A DNA stretch of 64,000 bases from Reticulascus tulasneorum (Eukaryota > Ascomycota > Sordariomycetes > Glomerellales > Reticulascaceae): contig LSAX01000004.1 of NCBI GenBank assembly GCA_001557505.1, positions 1,054,001 to 1,118,000 of the forward strand. Direction: 5' to 3'. The translations under genes and the position numbers were made by a program. The notes beneath the pieces are model-generated. The model did no database searches, was not told the DNA's origin, and worked only from the letters and a program-made list of their open reading frames with translations. Shown here one piece after another: positions 25,260-36,666 of the stretch (positions are counted from its first letter, which is position 1; each line of letters begins with the position of its first letter).

Positions 25260-26000
25260 TTAGAGTTTCCCGACTAAATAAAGACGCTTGTATTACGTAT
25301 ATGGATGTGTCGGGTACCCATGGGTCCATTTGGCATGGACCTACCTCCAATAATCAGAGTTTCTCTACATCTTATCGATATTAGTCTGGTAGGCGGTGGA
25401 AGCTTCTAACTCAGTTTGATCAGGTGTAGAATACTGAACGGCGTGAGACACATTTGGCCTACCCACCAAGATAGACATACGCACCAAGGAAACTGGCCTT
25501 GCACGAACATTCGCTGAGACCCCTTTACTTATCATCACCCCGTGGCTGAAAGTTACTGTACCTGGGCATGTTTGCCTTTGCACCATCAAGCTAAAGCCGG
25601 TAGTTCAATTAGTGGATATCTGGCAGGGATTTCTTAACCCAAACTCCGACCAACGGGGGCATCGCTGATCATCAACCCACTTAAAGCAACATGTGGGAAC
25701 CTGCTATTCCAGATATCTTCTAGTGTTATCTTTCTCCAGAATTATGTACCCAAGAACCCTGTTCGACCATAGTGGCTACCTACTCCGCAGATAGGAGAAT
25801 AGATACCGGAGGCTCCTGGCTCGTGGCCCCAAACCGCTGAGAACCGACAGCTGGTCTTCGCGGCAGGAAAGTTTTCCAACGCGTACACGAAGCAGCTGTG
25901 GTCTAAATCAAATATTATTCGAGTTGACATCTATGAGGTTATTTCCATTTGCCGATCCTTAATTGCTCCCGTGTAGCATATATCTCAGAATCGCACCATC
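25260..26000. promoter_or_regulatory. Upstream region of the cluster regulator
   Basis: A 741-bp gap between the AtuA stop and the Zn2Cys6 regulator start. Both genes read in the same direction, so it holds a terminator for the first and the promoter for the second. No further structure recognised. Confidence 0.35.
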
Positions 26001-28521
26001 ATGGACTCGTCATTAAATTCATACGATGTCACCTGCAGCCCGCCAGAGAAATCCAGGCCCGTCAAGAGGGCTCGAGTTGCTGCTGCATGCCAGAGATGCA
26101 AATCTAGGAAGCAGATACGTGGATCTATCCATCTGATTGGGCATCACCCACTAACATCCGGCACAAGTGCAATGGCCATCAACCATGCTCAAATTGCGAA
26201 GATTTCCAGGCAGCTTGCGAATACGTGCCATCCAAGTCGATGAGCAACATATCTCGGCACCGAGAACAGGAATCATTTAAAGCAATGCAAGACCGCGTTG
26301 CCGAACTTGAATCCATTCTCAAGGGTGCTGGTGTTGCCCACGGTACGCAAAGACGAGTCGCGCATCAGGGCCAGTCGCCGTCTCCAATTTCACCGGAGCC
26401 AGTACAGGATCCAAGACATTTAGATCGAGAGAAATATGCCATGAATGTGGTTCAGCGTAGACAAACGCCTCCTTCCGTTAGCACCGTTGTGGAAATACTG
26501 CGCGACCTTTCCCTCGAGGCTTCCGGGGGCTACATTGGCGCTTCTTCACAGATCACGATGGGCAGATTGATCGGCTCAATTGTTCAGGCTAAAGAATACC
26601 ATTGTAGCACAGCTGAGAAAGTTAGTGTGTGGGAGCACATGAGTCCGAAATCCGCGAATACTGCACCTGCCACTTCTGACACTGCGTTCGGACTATCTCG
26701 AATCCCAACACATATCGCAGAGCGACTCTTTAGAGGCTACATCCGACATATTTCCACAAGATGGCCTGTCATTCACTCGACACTTATGCGAAGGCTTCAC
26801 TCAAACCGAGAATCCCTGTCGGAGAACTTCTCGTAGGTAATCTTCCAAAGATAGAACGCGGACAAGCGCAATACGTTGCTAAACGTTCCTCAGAATCAGC
26901 GTTCTTCACCTTATCTATGCAATCGGAGGCCGTTTTCTTGAAACAACTGGAGAGACGGGCGAGTTCTTCCCAGAGACACACTATCAAGAGGCGCTGAAGA
27001 ATCTTGACGAAATCCTACAATATCATGATTTGCGCTCCGTACAGTATCTTTTGCTTCTATCCATCTACAGTCTCAGATCTCCAAGAGGGCCGGGGGCTTG
27101 GACATATGTTGGTCTTGCCATGCGTCAATGTATTGAAATGGGTTTACATCGACGCACTCAGAAAAAAAGGGACATGCTCGAGAACGAGATGCGGAAGCGG
27201 GTCTTCTGGTGCTGCTATTGTCTAGATCGGCAAGTTTCGATCATACTCGGGCGGCCATTTGCAATATCTGACCGAGACATTGACATACAAGCAAGTATAT
27301 CCCGCGCTGGGTGTTTCTTGTTTTTCTCAAAGTAATATAGCTGACAAGATACAGCTTCCTATCGACGTGGATGAAGCCATCGAGGACTGCTCTACAATAG
27401 AACAGGCAGCAGACACGGCAGTACAATCAAACTCGCCAGGACCACAGCCACGGTCAACCTCAATGACTGGTTTCATACATATTTGTCGTTTAAGGATAAT
27501 AGAGTCCAATATCCAGCAAACTATATACCGCGTAGATCAATCTTACCATCCATCAGAGGCAGATGTTGATCGTTTCATCCAAGAACTGGATGAGTGGAAA
27601 AAGAACATGCCCAATGACGCCCGCAATCGCGAACTGCCTAATGTCGACTCAATGTGCGTGGATGGATATGATTACTATGTAAAGCCAGAATACCCAAACG
27701 AACAGTGCCGCTCGAAGCTTACATTTAGAACTTAGATGGTCTACTACTTCAAGTGTCTGAGGTTCCTCCTGCATCCCATCATTCTCTCTTCTGAGCAGTT
27801 TGATACTCGATTCCTGCAGAAATGCGCCGAAGCTTGCGGGGGCGTGTGTAGGACATACAAGAAACTTCACCAAATCGTCCCGGTTGGGTTCTCGGTCATG
27901 GCCTTGCATTCCGTCTTCTTAGCAGGCAAGCCAAAAGTTTCCCACTTACTTTGTCGTCAAACATTAACAGGTGCACTAAAAGGACTTACCTTGATATATT
28001 GCGCGTGGGCTTCGCCAAGGGAAGTGTTCAGTATACGCACAGGCAACGATATGAATGCCTGCAGCATTGTCTTATACATCATCACCGAGCGATGGCCCGC
28101 TGCCAGACAGTATAGAGATGTTTACGAAACCATTAAGCAATCTGTGCTTGATTCCATTGAAGAAAGCGAATATGAGCCGAGAAAGGCGATCGTGAACCTA
28201 AAACCCGGATTACAAGCAGCTTTGGCAACAATGGTGCAGAGCGACGAAGGCCAAGGGGAGTTTTCCGCATTGGTGGCGGATATGGCTGGGAGATCCAGTG
28301 CCACTTCTGCGGAGGCAGACCAATCGGGGACGCCGGAGTCTGCCATCAATGGCAGAGATCATGGCGATAACCTTTGTGCTTCAGCTTTCAATCTTGCTCT
28401 CCCCCTGGACGGAATATTCTTGGATTTGCAGCCTGCCGATGGGTTTCAGGGAATGGATATGAGCTTGGGCATGTTTGACAATGCTGATTCGTCCGGCACT
28501 GACTGGATGATGAGGATATAG
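26001..28521 (+). CDS. Zn2Cys6 fungal-specific transcription factor
   Basis: Nuclear regulator of 743 aa, likely controlling the surrounding genes. Exons 26001-26114, 26165-26832, 26894-27290, 27355-27678, 27736-27925 and 27983-28521. The zinc cluster is perfect after splicing: Cys30, 33, 40, 46, 49, 56 (C-x2-C-x6-C-x5-C-x2-C-x6-C), preceded by basic KRARVAAAC and followed by a predicted coiled coil (FKAMQDRVAELESILKGAG). The fungal-specific domain follows: VLHLIYAIGGRFLE, SPRGPGAWTYVGLAMRQCIE, MGLHRRT, RKRVFWCCYCLDRQVSIILGRP and, after splicing, HSVFLAGLTLIYCAW. Three introns are non-canonical: AT-AC (26115-26164) and GC-AG (27291-27354 and 27926-27982). No GT-AG alternative restores these motifs. 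Confidence 0.88.
26115..26164 (+). other. Probable AT-AC intron inside the zinc-cluster codons
   Basis: The 50-nt intron begins ATACGTGG and ends GGCAC, with branch CTAAC at 26151-26155, ten bases before the 3' end. It lies in phase 0 between Gln38 and Lys39. The donor equals the fungal GTACGT consensus with G to A at +1, and the last base is C in place of G. Confidence 0.7.
27291..27354 (+). other. GC-AG intron in the Zn2Cys6 gene
   Basis: Donor CAA/GCAAGT, branch GCTGAC, acceptor ATACAG, 64 nt, phase 0. The nearby GTATAT would shift the frame. Splicing joins DIDIQ to LPIDVDEA, the arrangement usual in this family. Confidence 0.75.
27926..27982 (+). other. GC-AG intron, in-frame if retained
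   Basis: Donor CAG/GCAAGC, acceptor CTAAAAG, 57 nt. It has no stop and is a multiple of three, so retention adds 19 residues. Removal yields FLAGLTLIYCAW, the family consensus, which is why I spliced it. Confidence 0.65.
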
Positions 28522-29569
28522 AGCTATGGCAGTTTGCTTGTTCGAATATCATCTACAAAGATTTATTTTGATTTCCCCGGAGTGAAGGTGTAATTACTCT
28601 AATCGATATCGTTACCTAACTCAGCACTAGACATGGTCCATACATAGATTACGACTAATACATATTCAACTATCTACAGCTATATGGCCACACCTATTAA
28701 ACGATTCGGCGTCTATTCTAATACAATTTTGTTTTCGAGTGGTCCAAGGGATAGGCAAAAGCAGATATCCCATTACGAACTAATTGGCCGCATGCTGTTC
28801 CTTTGAGTTATCAGTGGAACGGCAGGGTGCGTTATGCTCCATATGCAGCGGCCCACTTCGACCACTCACTGTTCGCCCCTGGGAAATATACGCTGCAGAG
28901 TCTAAATGATGTTGCCAAATTGGGCAGTTTGTGGCGACCCGAGAAGCCCCCGATCTACAGTTCGTGGAGTGGCTTTTCAAAGGCAAAATTTTCCAAAGAG
29001 TTAAAGATAGGATAGCTGACATTTGTTCGAATGAAATCTCTCATAATTCATACACGATATTCGAGAAAATATAATCAAAATACTCGCTCAAATTCTGCAA
29101 TCGGTTCCATGTGCCTAGCTCTGTTGTATTGTTCGCCATCTGGCTCGTAGTAAGTGTTTGTCAGGGCGGTTGAGCAATATCCCGACCACCCAATTGATTT
29201 ATAAGTCGATCGATCCACTTGGCATTGAGATCGCAACGTTCACTAATCGCGTCAATCGAAGACGAAAGTAATCATTTAATCGACGACGAGCTCAGTTGCA
29301 CTTACGAGCTGCATTTACGAGACAACTCCGTGGAGTTGAAACCGCCATACATGATAACTTAGTAATGTATTGAGCTTCAGATTGCGAAGCCGATGGGTTC
29401 AATACGGTTTTGAAGGACAATGGCGTGGAACCGGGTGACTATAAATCTGGGCATCAATCCTGTTCATCAAATGTGGTAGAATTTAGCATAGCAGAGGACA
29501 ATTAGCTCTTAAATTTGTATTTATACGCAAACTTTTGATAAATTACCTTGATATCACGTTCTAGCGAAG
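28522..29569. other. Intergenic region, 1 kb
   Basis: A/T-rich and without a supportable gene; a 70-codon frame at 28803-29015 starts with TTG and has no motif. It lies between the regulator and the Gre2-like reductase, reading in the same direction. Confidence 0.35.
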
Positions 29570-30698
29570 ATGGCTGGTGATTTGGTCCTAGTAAGTCAAT
29601 TCTTCATTCACGGCTTTGGCAGCCAACTTCTTATGCTCTGCCCTATAGATTACCGGCGCTACTGGCCACGTCGGATTTGCCGTTCTGGTAGCGACTCTGC
29701 AGGCTGGTTATCAAGTGCGCATAACTGTGCGCAGGGAGAGTCAGGCCAAGCAAATCAGGGCCCATCCGCTCGTCGAGCCTCACAGAGCCAAGCTGGAAGC
29801 TGTCATCGTTCCAGATATCACCGTGGATGGGGCATTTGACAAGGCGCTACAAGGTGCTACTTTCGTGCAGCATATCGCAAGCCCCGTGCCTGTACCTGTA
29901 AGTCAAACCCGGTACCACATCGAACAAGAGTGGACAACTCACAATACATAGACGGAGAACCCCGAAGAAGACTTCATCAAACCAGCCGTACAGGGAACGA
30001 CTAGCATCCTAAACTCGGCACTCAAGGTCAATTCGATCAGACGCGTAGTAATCACTTCCTCTGTGACTGCGGTCGTGCCTGACGCTGCGCTGTCCAATGG
30101 AGATTCGAAGAATATCTACTCCGCGCAGTCAAGAGTCCGTCCCCTGCCAAGTGCACCATGGGGGGATTTCCGCTCGGTATATCGGTCTTCAAAAGTCCTC
30201 GCGCTCGACGCAACAGAACGCTGGAGGGAAGAGAAGTCTCCTCACTTCTCGGTTGTCAACATCATGCCTGGTTTTGTGGTTGGCGCCAACGAGCTGATAA
30301 CCGATGTTGACCAGATTGCGAATAGCAGTAATGGGCTGATTATTGCCATATTGATGGGTATTAAAGCTCCCCTCACTCGCCCGGGCACCCTTGTTGGGTT
30401 ATCAGACGTTGCGCGCATCCATGTGGCCGCCTTGGACGAGGACAAGGTTACAGGCAACCGAGACTTCTTACTCGACAGCGGCCACAAATGGTTTGACGAA
30501 ATCAACGACATTGTACGCAACTCATTTCCAACAGCAGTCAAGGATGGATTCTTTCAATTGGGGGGTTCCATACCTGCCAACCAGGTCAAGCTCGATATCG
30601 ACGAAACAATCAGAACATTTGGTCCTTTAACGTCATATGAGAAAGATGTTCTTAGTGTGGTAGATCAGTATCTCAGACTGAAGCAAGTGGTAGAGTAG
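29570..30698 (+). CDS. Gre2-like NADPH-dependent aldehyde/ketone reductase (extended SDR)
   Basis: Cytosolic NAD-dependent epimerase/dehydratase-fold reductase of the dihydroflavonol reductase/Gre2 type. Exons 29570-29590 (only 21 nt), 29649-29897 and 29952-30698; 338 aa, all phase 0. The first exon codes MAGDLVL; the join restores the cofactor motif LITGATGHVG (residues 7-16). Further signs: NADP-type Arg cluster VRRESQAKQI, HIASPVPV, VITSSVTAV around 122-131, and YRSSK with Tyr167 and Lys171. The short first exon is why this gene is easily miscalled from a downstream start. It sits between the regulator and the FMN monooxygenase, converging on the latter. Confidence 0.85.
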
Positions 30699-30949
30699 GA
30701 ACGCTTTATGGTGTATTTCTCTTCATTATAGACCAAGCAAATTGATTTAAAGAAATCTGCTTTTACGGCTCGCAAAGCCCGTACATTGCTACAAAATGTG
30801 ACTTAAGTTTCTCACCATGGACATAATTAGCAAGTGTTAGGAATTGATGATTTCTAGAGTTGAATCTTTCAGGACCCAATAATGACAAAAACATTCAGTC
30901 TCATATCTTCCCTACAGGTGGATCTCCTTTATTCACTGTGGTGCGTCTC

Positions 30950-32608
30950 TTATGCCTTTCTGTCCCCGTTCGTCAGAGTCGCAGTAGTAGGGACTGCCTT
31001 AGCATCCGTCTCAGCCGATTCCACTGCATCCACCCGCAGATTACAAATGGAATCTCCTTCGAAATCAGTCCCGTATTTAAACTTGTGGCCGTAGTGCTGG
31101 ATGGGCAATTCCTTCTGTCCCTTTACTCCATAGAGATTCTCTCGCAATGAACCGCCTTCCACGTCATAGTCGTCCCACATCAAGCCGCGCTTCTGTAACT
31201 CAGGAACTAAGAGATCTACCACGTCCTCAAAACTCCCGGGTGTCGTTATATAGGCAATATTGAATCCATCCACATCTGCCTCGTTGATCCACTCTTCAAA
31301 CACATCGGCAACCATTTCCGGAGTACCTACTGGCGCAGGATGGAAGCCGCCAAGCGCCATTTTCTCTCCCAGTCGTCGAGGAGTCCACGCTTCTGTGCTG
31401 TCACCAGACTTGTTGAAATTCTCGAGGATCGAGTGAATAGCTGAGTCGCCAGGCGCATCTTTCAGCTCAAAGACCTCATCAAGAGCAAACCGAGCCAGAT
31501 CAATACCAGTGTAGCCCGAAAACTGAGCCAAACCACCAACAACATCGGCATTCTCTCGGGCTCTCTGATACTTAGCCTCGGCCTCCTCAGTTGTTTTGCC
31601 GAGGATCGGGGAAATTCCAACAAAGAATTTGACAGACTGCGGATCTCGACCACGAGAAGCAGCATCAGCCCGAATCATTGCAATCGAGCCTTTGGTCTGT
31701 TCTGGAAGAAGTCCGCCAACGTAGATAGCTTCCGCATGTTTCGAGGCAAATGCACGACCTGCTTTGGAAGTACCGGCCTGGAATAGTACTGGCGTTCTTT
31801 GAGGCGAAGGATGAAGTGGTGCGATGCCTGAAGATTTCAGGTATTTCCCTGTAGCGATGCAAAGTTAGCTTTTGGCCTGAGCTTATCACGGTTAGGAGGC
31901 ATGCTAACCCTTGTGCTCGACTCTTTTGATCTTTTCAGGATCGTAAGCAATACGAGCGACTTTGTCAAAAACAACGGCATCAGGGGCCCAAGAGCTTTCC
32001 CATAATTTGTACATAAGATCCATGTATTCATCTGCCATGGCATAACGCTCGTCATGGGGAACAACGTCATCATGGCCTAGAGCTTTAGCAGAGCTCTTAC
32101 TCCAGCTTGTCACAATATTCCAGGCAATTCGCCCTTTGGTGAGGTGATCGAGTGAAGAAAAAGTACGAGCGAGGGAATATGGTGTCATATAGCTTGTGCT
32201 GGCCGTGACACCAAACCCAAGAGTTTTTGTAACAGCAGCCATTGCTGGAATAACGGTGAATGGATCGATAGTAGCAGAGTGAGCACCAGCTCGAAGCATT
32301 GGCGCTGCAGAGCCTGAGTACACCTCGTGTATGGTATATCCATCAGCAAGAAAGATAAAGCTGATCTTTCCTCGTTCTGCGAGCTTAGCTAGATTGACCC
32401 AGTATTCAAGGGTATCCTTCGTCGTCCCCTTATCATCAGGGTCTCTGTAGCTAATTAGTTATCATTCCAATAACCCCCAATGACCCTGGTGAAAGAACAA
32501 TGTGACAAACCTCCATTGGCCAGGGGACATATGAGATCCTGTACAGCCATGTTCGAAGAAGTTCAGATATATGCGCTTTTTTGGCTGTTGCTCGCTTGAA
32601 GAAATCAT
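30950..32608 (-). CDS. NtaA/DszA-type FMN-dependent monooxygenase (luciferase-like)
   Basis: Family members use reduced FMN from a partner reductase to oxidise compounds such as nitrilotriacetate, sulfones or pyrimidines. Exons 32511-32608, 31909-32444 and 30950-31848; 510 aa. Seen: KKRIYLNFFEHGCTGSHMSPGQWRDP, LEYWVNLAKLAERGKISFIFLAD, the luciferase-like core TKTLGFGVTASTSYMTPYSLAR, HLTKGRIAWNIVTSW, HPSPQRTPVLFQAGTSKAGR, KHAEAIYVGG, and ADVDGFNIAYITTPGSFEDVVDLLVPEL. ATG 32608 gives the family start. The last 40 residues are a variable extension. A DIM6/NTAB reductase-like gene at 20141 could supply reduced flavin. Substrate unknown. Confidence 0.88.
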
Positions 32609-33238
32609 GATGCAGTATCTGGATGGGTACGTGGTTGAGATGTGAAATGCACCGGACAGGCCCGATAAAATGAGCAGCAGACACGAGACAATGAATACCA
32701 CAAGAGCGATTCCGTGCAAGTAGCGAGCTAGGAACCCAAAATAAATCCAAGTGCAGAGGGCAAAGATGAAATATGAGATAGGTATACTTAGCAACAGTCG
32801 TCCTTCTGGAATGAATTCATTGCTCCGACAGATGTTTAGGTCGTGCGAAAACCCGCAAATAATCGCCAAGTCTCCAAGTGCGTTCAAATATCGAAATGTG
32901 GGGCGATTGGGATTTTTCTTGCGCAGGAGGTTCCCTTGTCCCGGAAGTTCGGGAGGAATCCGTCGGAAAGGGGTCCGGGAACCGATTCCTCCCGGCAGTC
33001 AGCAAAGAAGGACTATCATTCCTGTAACCAACCGAATCGTAAGATTTCGGTGTGTGTGATACCAAAGTGCTTGCCGATGCTATGTGAAGCTGCCCGATCC
33101 TTATCAGGGAATTGCTTGCGGCGTCATGGAGGACGGCGTCCGGTGCCTTGTTGCCGGAGATGGTCGAGTCTCTTTTAAGATAAGCTGTGCCAGACATCCT
33201 GGTGTGGTGTTCCCCGGATCAAACGTCCTACTCCCACT
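32609..33238. other. Intergenic region upstream of the FMN monooxygenase
   Basis: 630 bp between the monooxygenase start and the end of the next reverse-strand gene. Overlapping short frames on both strands have no motif. Confidence 0.35.
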
Positions 33239-35244
33239 CTACCTGGTAATCAGAATCAACTCCGAGCTAATGAGTTTCCGCAGTTGTTCATGGCCAGCAG
33301 AGGTAGGGGTGACATTTTGGGATCTCATCGCCTTGAGCACCGTTTGGCGGATGGTCTTTTCGGCTCCTGGGGGAGTCTTTGTCGGGAATAGGAGACGGCC
33401 ACCTTCACCTTTTTTAATGTCAGGCGGAACCGAGACTGGTGAGTCGGGAGTCACTAATGCTATCTGGCCGTATTTTGACTTCTTAGTCGGCGTCGAAGTC
33501 GGCGATTCTAAAAGACGTTAGTTAGTACGTTTACATACCAGCGTCCAGGAGCATGCGTACCAGCGCTGTCCACGCGGCGCTTTATAGGACTCTCAATTGA
33601 AGAAATCATCTCGATGCCAATCCTCTTTCCGGTTGTCTCAGGGGAAAGGATACCGCTGACATTGTGCTGTGGTGTCTGTGGTCTAGACGCTGTTGTTTCG
33701 CTTGTTAGGCTATCCCCATAGCTTCTCACAAAGCTGGACTGTGACTGGTGCTCTTGGAAAACTACCTCTAACGATCTAACGAACGGTAGAACATAGGCGA
33801 GGGTTTTCTTCATCCCGATCCGTCCCTGATGTACCTTATCGTCTCCTGTGTCTGCCAGAAACTCTTCGAAGTGTTTCCCAAGGACAGCCATGTGAACTGC
33901 ATCTGCCAAGTCATTTGCTATTGAGCGCTTCATCCATTCCTTTATTTCCTGACTGTACTTCTTGACAACCTCTCTAAGGTCGTGAATGTTCGAGATCAAA
34001 TCCACCGATAAACCTGTATTTGAACTTGCTGCGATTGTCTCAGAAACCAATTGGCGACCTTGTTTGTCCCCGCCGAGGATTCTCGGAAGCAAACAAGGGC
34101 GGCCAGTGGCCTGGAAATTTCGAAGTTGCTCTCCTAAAGAACGTTCCGTCGTCGCCGCATCGAGGTCGGCTGGTGAAGAAAACCATCCGCGTTGCTCGCT
34201 GCCAAGTAGGAGTAGTAAAGGCGTGATATGTTCGTACAGAGGTTCATTTTCAGATTTGAAATAGTGTTCCCAATAGACTAAAACTTTTGCGATGGAGAGC
34301 GATCCATACTTATAAGATTTTCCAGCTGAGTACCACAGTTCTTGATACATGTCGTTAAAAGCCTTAACTCGTGTCTGGAATTTGGCGAACACAGTACCGC
34401 GCTCTGCTGGAAATGGAGCTTCCGAACCATTGTATTCAACTTGGAGTACTTTGTGTATGAAATATGCAGCTCGCCACAATGGCAATGGTGTCTCATCCAC
34501 GCGTCGCCCTGGCTTCGCACATATATCCCGAATCTTATCCACATAATCAGGGATCTCATAATTGCCAGATAGCTCTGCAAACGCGGCAACAAAGTGATGA
34601 ATCAGCAATGCTCGATATTCCGGCCTGTTTGCAGCATGATTAACCGCCCTTGATGGATGGAAACTCTGGATAATCATGGTCTTGTGGCCCATCTCGTCTT
34701 CAACTTTCCTTGTCTCCATATGATAATCCTTCGTTGGCAATTTGAACTGCTTCTGCATCCACTTATCATGGTATGGTCCCGTATAACATTGGATTACGAC
34801 CTTTGGCCTCTTGGCCTGTATAATATGACGAAGAAGTTGGTGGCATTTCTTGTCCAAGCCATATGCAGCCTTATTCGGCTGGTATGAGCATGCATCCAGG
34901 ACTGCGACAGTATGGATGCTGCGTGCTCCTTTGGTAGCAAATCGAATAAGGTCATCCACGGCTTGCAGCGTTGCACATTCTTGTATAAAATCTTGGAAAG
35001 ATGCGTCGTAATTCTGTTTTAGGCCGGGACGTTCCAAGATCACAACCAGGTCCGAAAGTCCTGACGCAAGATTGCATGCCTGAGCGATTTCATGCTCGCT
35101 TCTGCTAAGTGCGATTCCAAATGCCTTGAGAAGTTCAATGGCTGTCATATCTCCTTGGCAGGGTAGGCATATTGGAGGTGGGCAGGGCAATGCTTGGACA
35201 TCTCGAGGGATTGGTATCCCAAGCACGAGTTGGCAGGAAGGCAT
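33239..35244 (-). CDS. Uncharacterised protein with uracil-DNA-glycosylase-like N-terminal motifs
   Basis: Two exons, 33561-35244 and 33239-33507, joined in phase 1 (donor GTACGC, branch TACTAAC, acceptor TTTTAG); 650 aa from the first ATG at 35244. Without the intron the frame stops inside it. Residues 60-205 show spaced motifs resembling the UDG superfamily: VVILERPG (near 68-74), VAVLDACSYQPNK, RPKVVIQCYTG (near 146-156) and SFHPSRAV (near 194-201; HPS is the usual second motif). Catalytic competence is uncertain. The middle is helical and lacks recognised domains; the C-terminal 120 residues are Ser/Thr/Pro-rich and basic (SPIKRRVDSAE, STPTKKSK), suggesting nuclear location. The UDG link is by eye only. 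Confidence 0.55.
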
Positions 35245-36666
35245 GATATCGGAATCAGCTGGCAAGAGAATACTGGTGTTAAGATTTGGGAATATGTAGA
35301 AGATCGGTCATGAAAAGGACGGGAAACTGGGAAGACAAGTTAGCGCTCAGCACTTAAAGTATTTACGCGCGTATTTTGAGGCGCTTTGGTAACGACCAAT
35401 CCACGACCAATGAGTAATGTGTTGGCTGCACAATGGTGGCGCTTGGCCGAGCTGGGGCATGCAGCTGGTTAAGTGTATGCACAACACTTGACTGGGAGGA
35501 TATCTATCACAATACTTCGGAGAACGAACATCAACAGGATTGAGCTAGTAGCTCAAAAGAGATGGCTGCATGCAAAGGCCTAAATCGACCTCTTGTGAAG
35601 CCAATTTTCGGGTATGGACTGAATTCAGGCCGTCGATAGTGCGACGCCAAGATGCATCCGAAAGTCCCCTGAAGGCTTGTTGTCACACAAAACTTGCCGG
35701 GGACATCAGCTGGCTATGCCAGGCGCAGACACACTGCGGACGTGGATAATTAGATCTCTCAGTCTTAATTGGTGCAAAAGGCATCGAATGCATAAATGCA
35801 GTTGGTTATTGGTGGTGGGAGCAAGGTATTACCAAGGTACTTTTACGCCATCCCTGCCGCTGCGACACTGGGCAAGCTGTCAACTATGTTGGGCGAGCGA
35901 TGGAAGGAAACTTCTCTCATTGTAGCCTTCCATTTCTTAACGACACATCATAGGCCAATTGCTTCTCACTGCTAAAAGCTTCGGTGCCTGTTGAGGCTGA
36001 GCTTTTCTTGACGAACCAAGTCTGTGCATTATTGGCAGTCAATTTCCCGATACCGGCTGCTCTTCGCCGCGAGATAACACATGAATCTCAGTAATGATAT
36101 ATCAAATATGCACTAGCTGCTTATCTTGGGGAATGACTTCGTTTCTCTGGATACCTGGTCTACTTGATGTGAAGCTTTGCAGGCAAACTGCCAGATCGAG
36201 TTTCAAGTAAACCCAATCGATATGGCAATCTTCCTTGGACTAGAATGATACAACGATCCTTTCACTCGCGCATCTTCGGTGTTATCCTTTGGTTTTTGTG
36301 ACGGTTCGTCCCGGTTCACAACAAAGACTGGCTTGATACGGAATGGGTCTTTAAAGACAGTGCATGCTCGACTCTCTACTGCTCGGCGGCCGATAAGTCC
36401 GTACCAGAAAGATCTGTACCATGTCATTACCACAAAAAGCCTGCTCCTTCGGCTACAAAAGCTCCACTGATCATGCATCGTCTACCTTATTTATAAAAGT
36501 ACGGCAACTTTTCCTCTCTTCCTTTCAGCAGCATTCTCTTACTGTAACTCATCTTCACTACCAATTTCAAAGACATACGACACGCCCTTGCTGGCATTAA
36601 GAAACTTGGCACCACAACTCCATTTGGTTTTGCTTCGATTTCTGCTCATAACGTCCACATTCTGAC
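35245..36666. other. Gene-poor stretch, 1.4 kb
   Basis: No supported gene. It contains the upstream region of the 650-aa protein gene and, near 36480-36660, a pyrimidine-rich, TATAAA-like stretch (TTTATAAA at 36490) before the Nudix gene start. Confidence 0.35.

Noticed and set aside
26119..26177. Canonical GT-AG intron using GTGGAT in the zinc cluster
   Set aside because: Any GT-AG choice here shifts the frame or deletes zinc-binding cysteines; only the AT-AC borders keep the motif.
28803..29015. Forward 70-codon frame after the regulator
   Set aside because: Starts at TTG, no splice partners, no motif.
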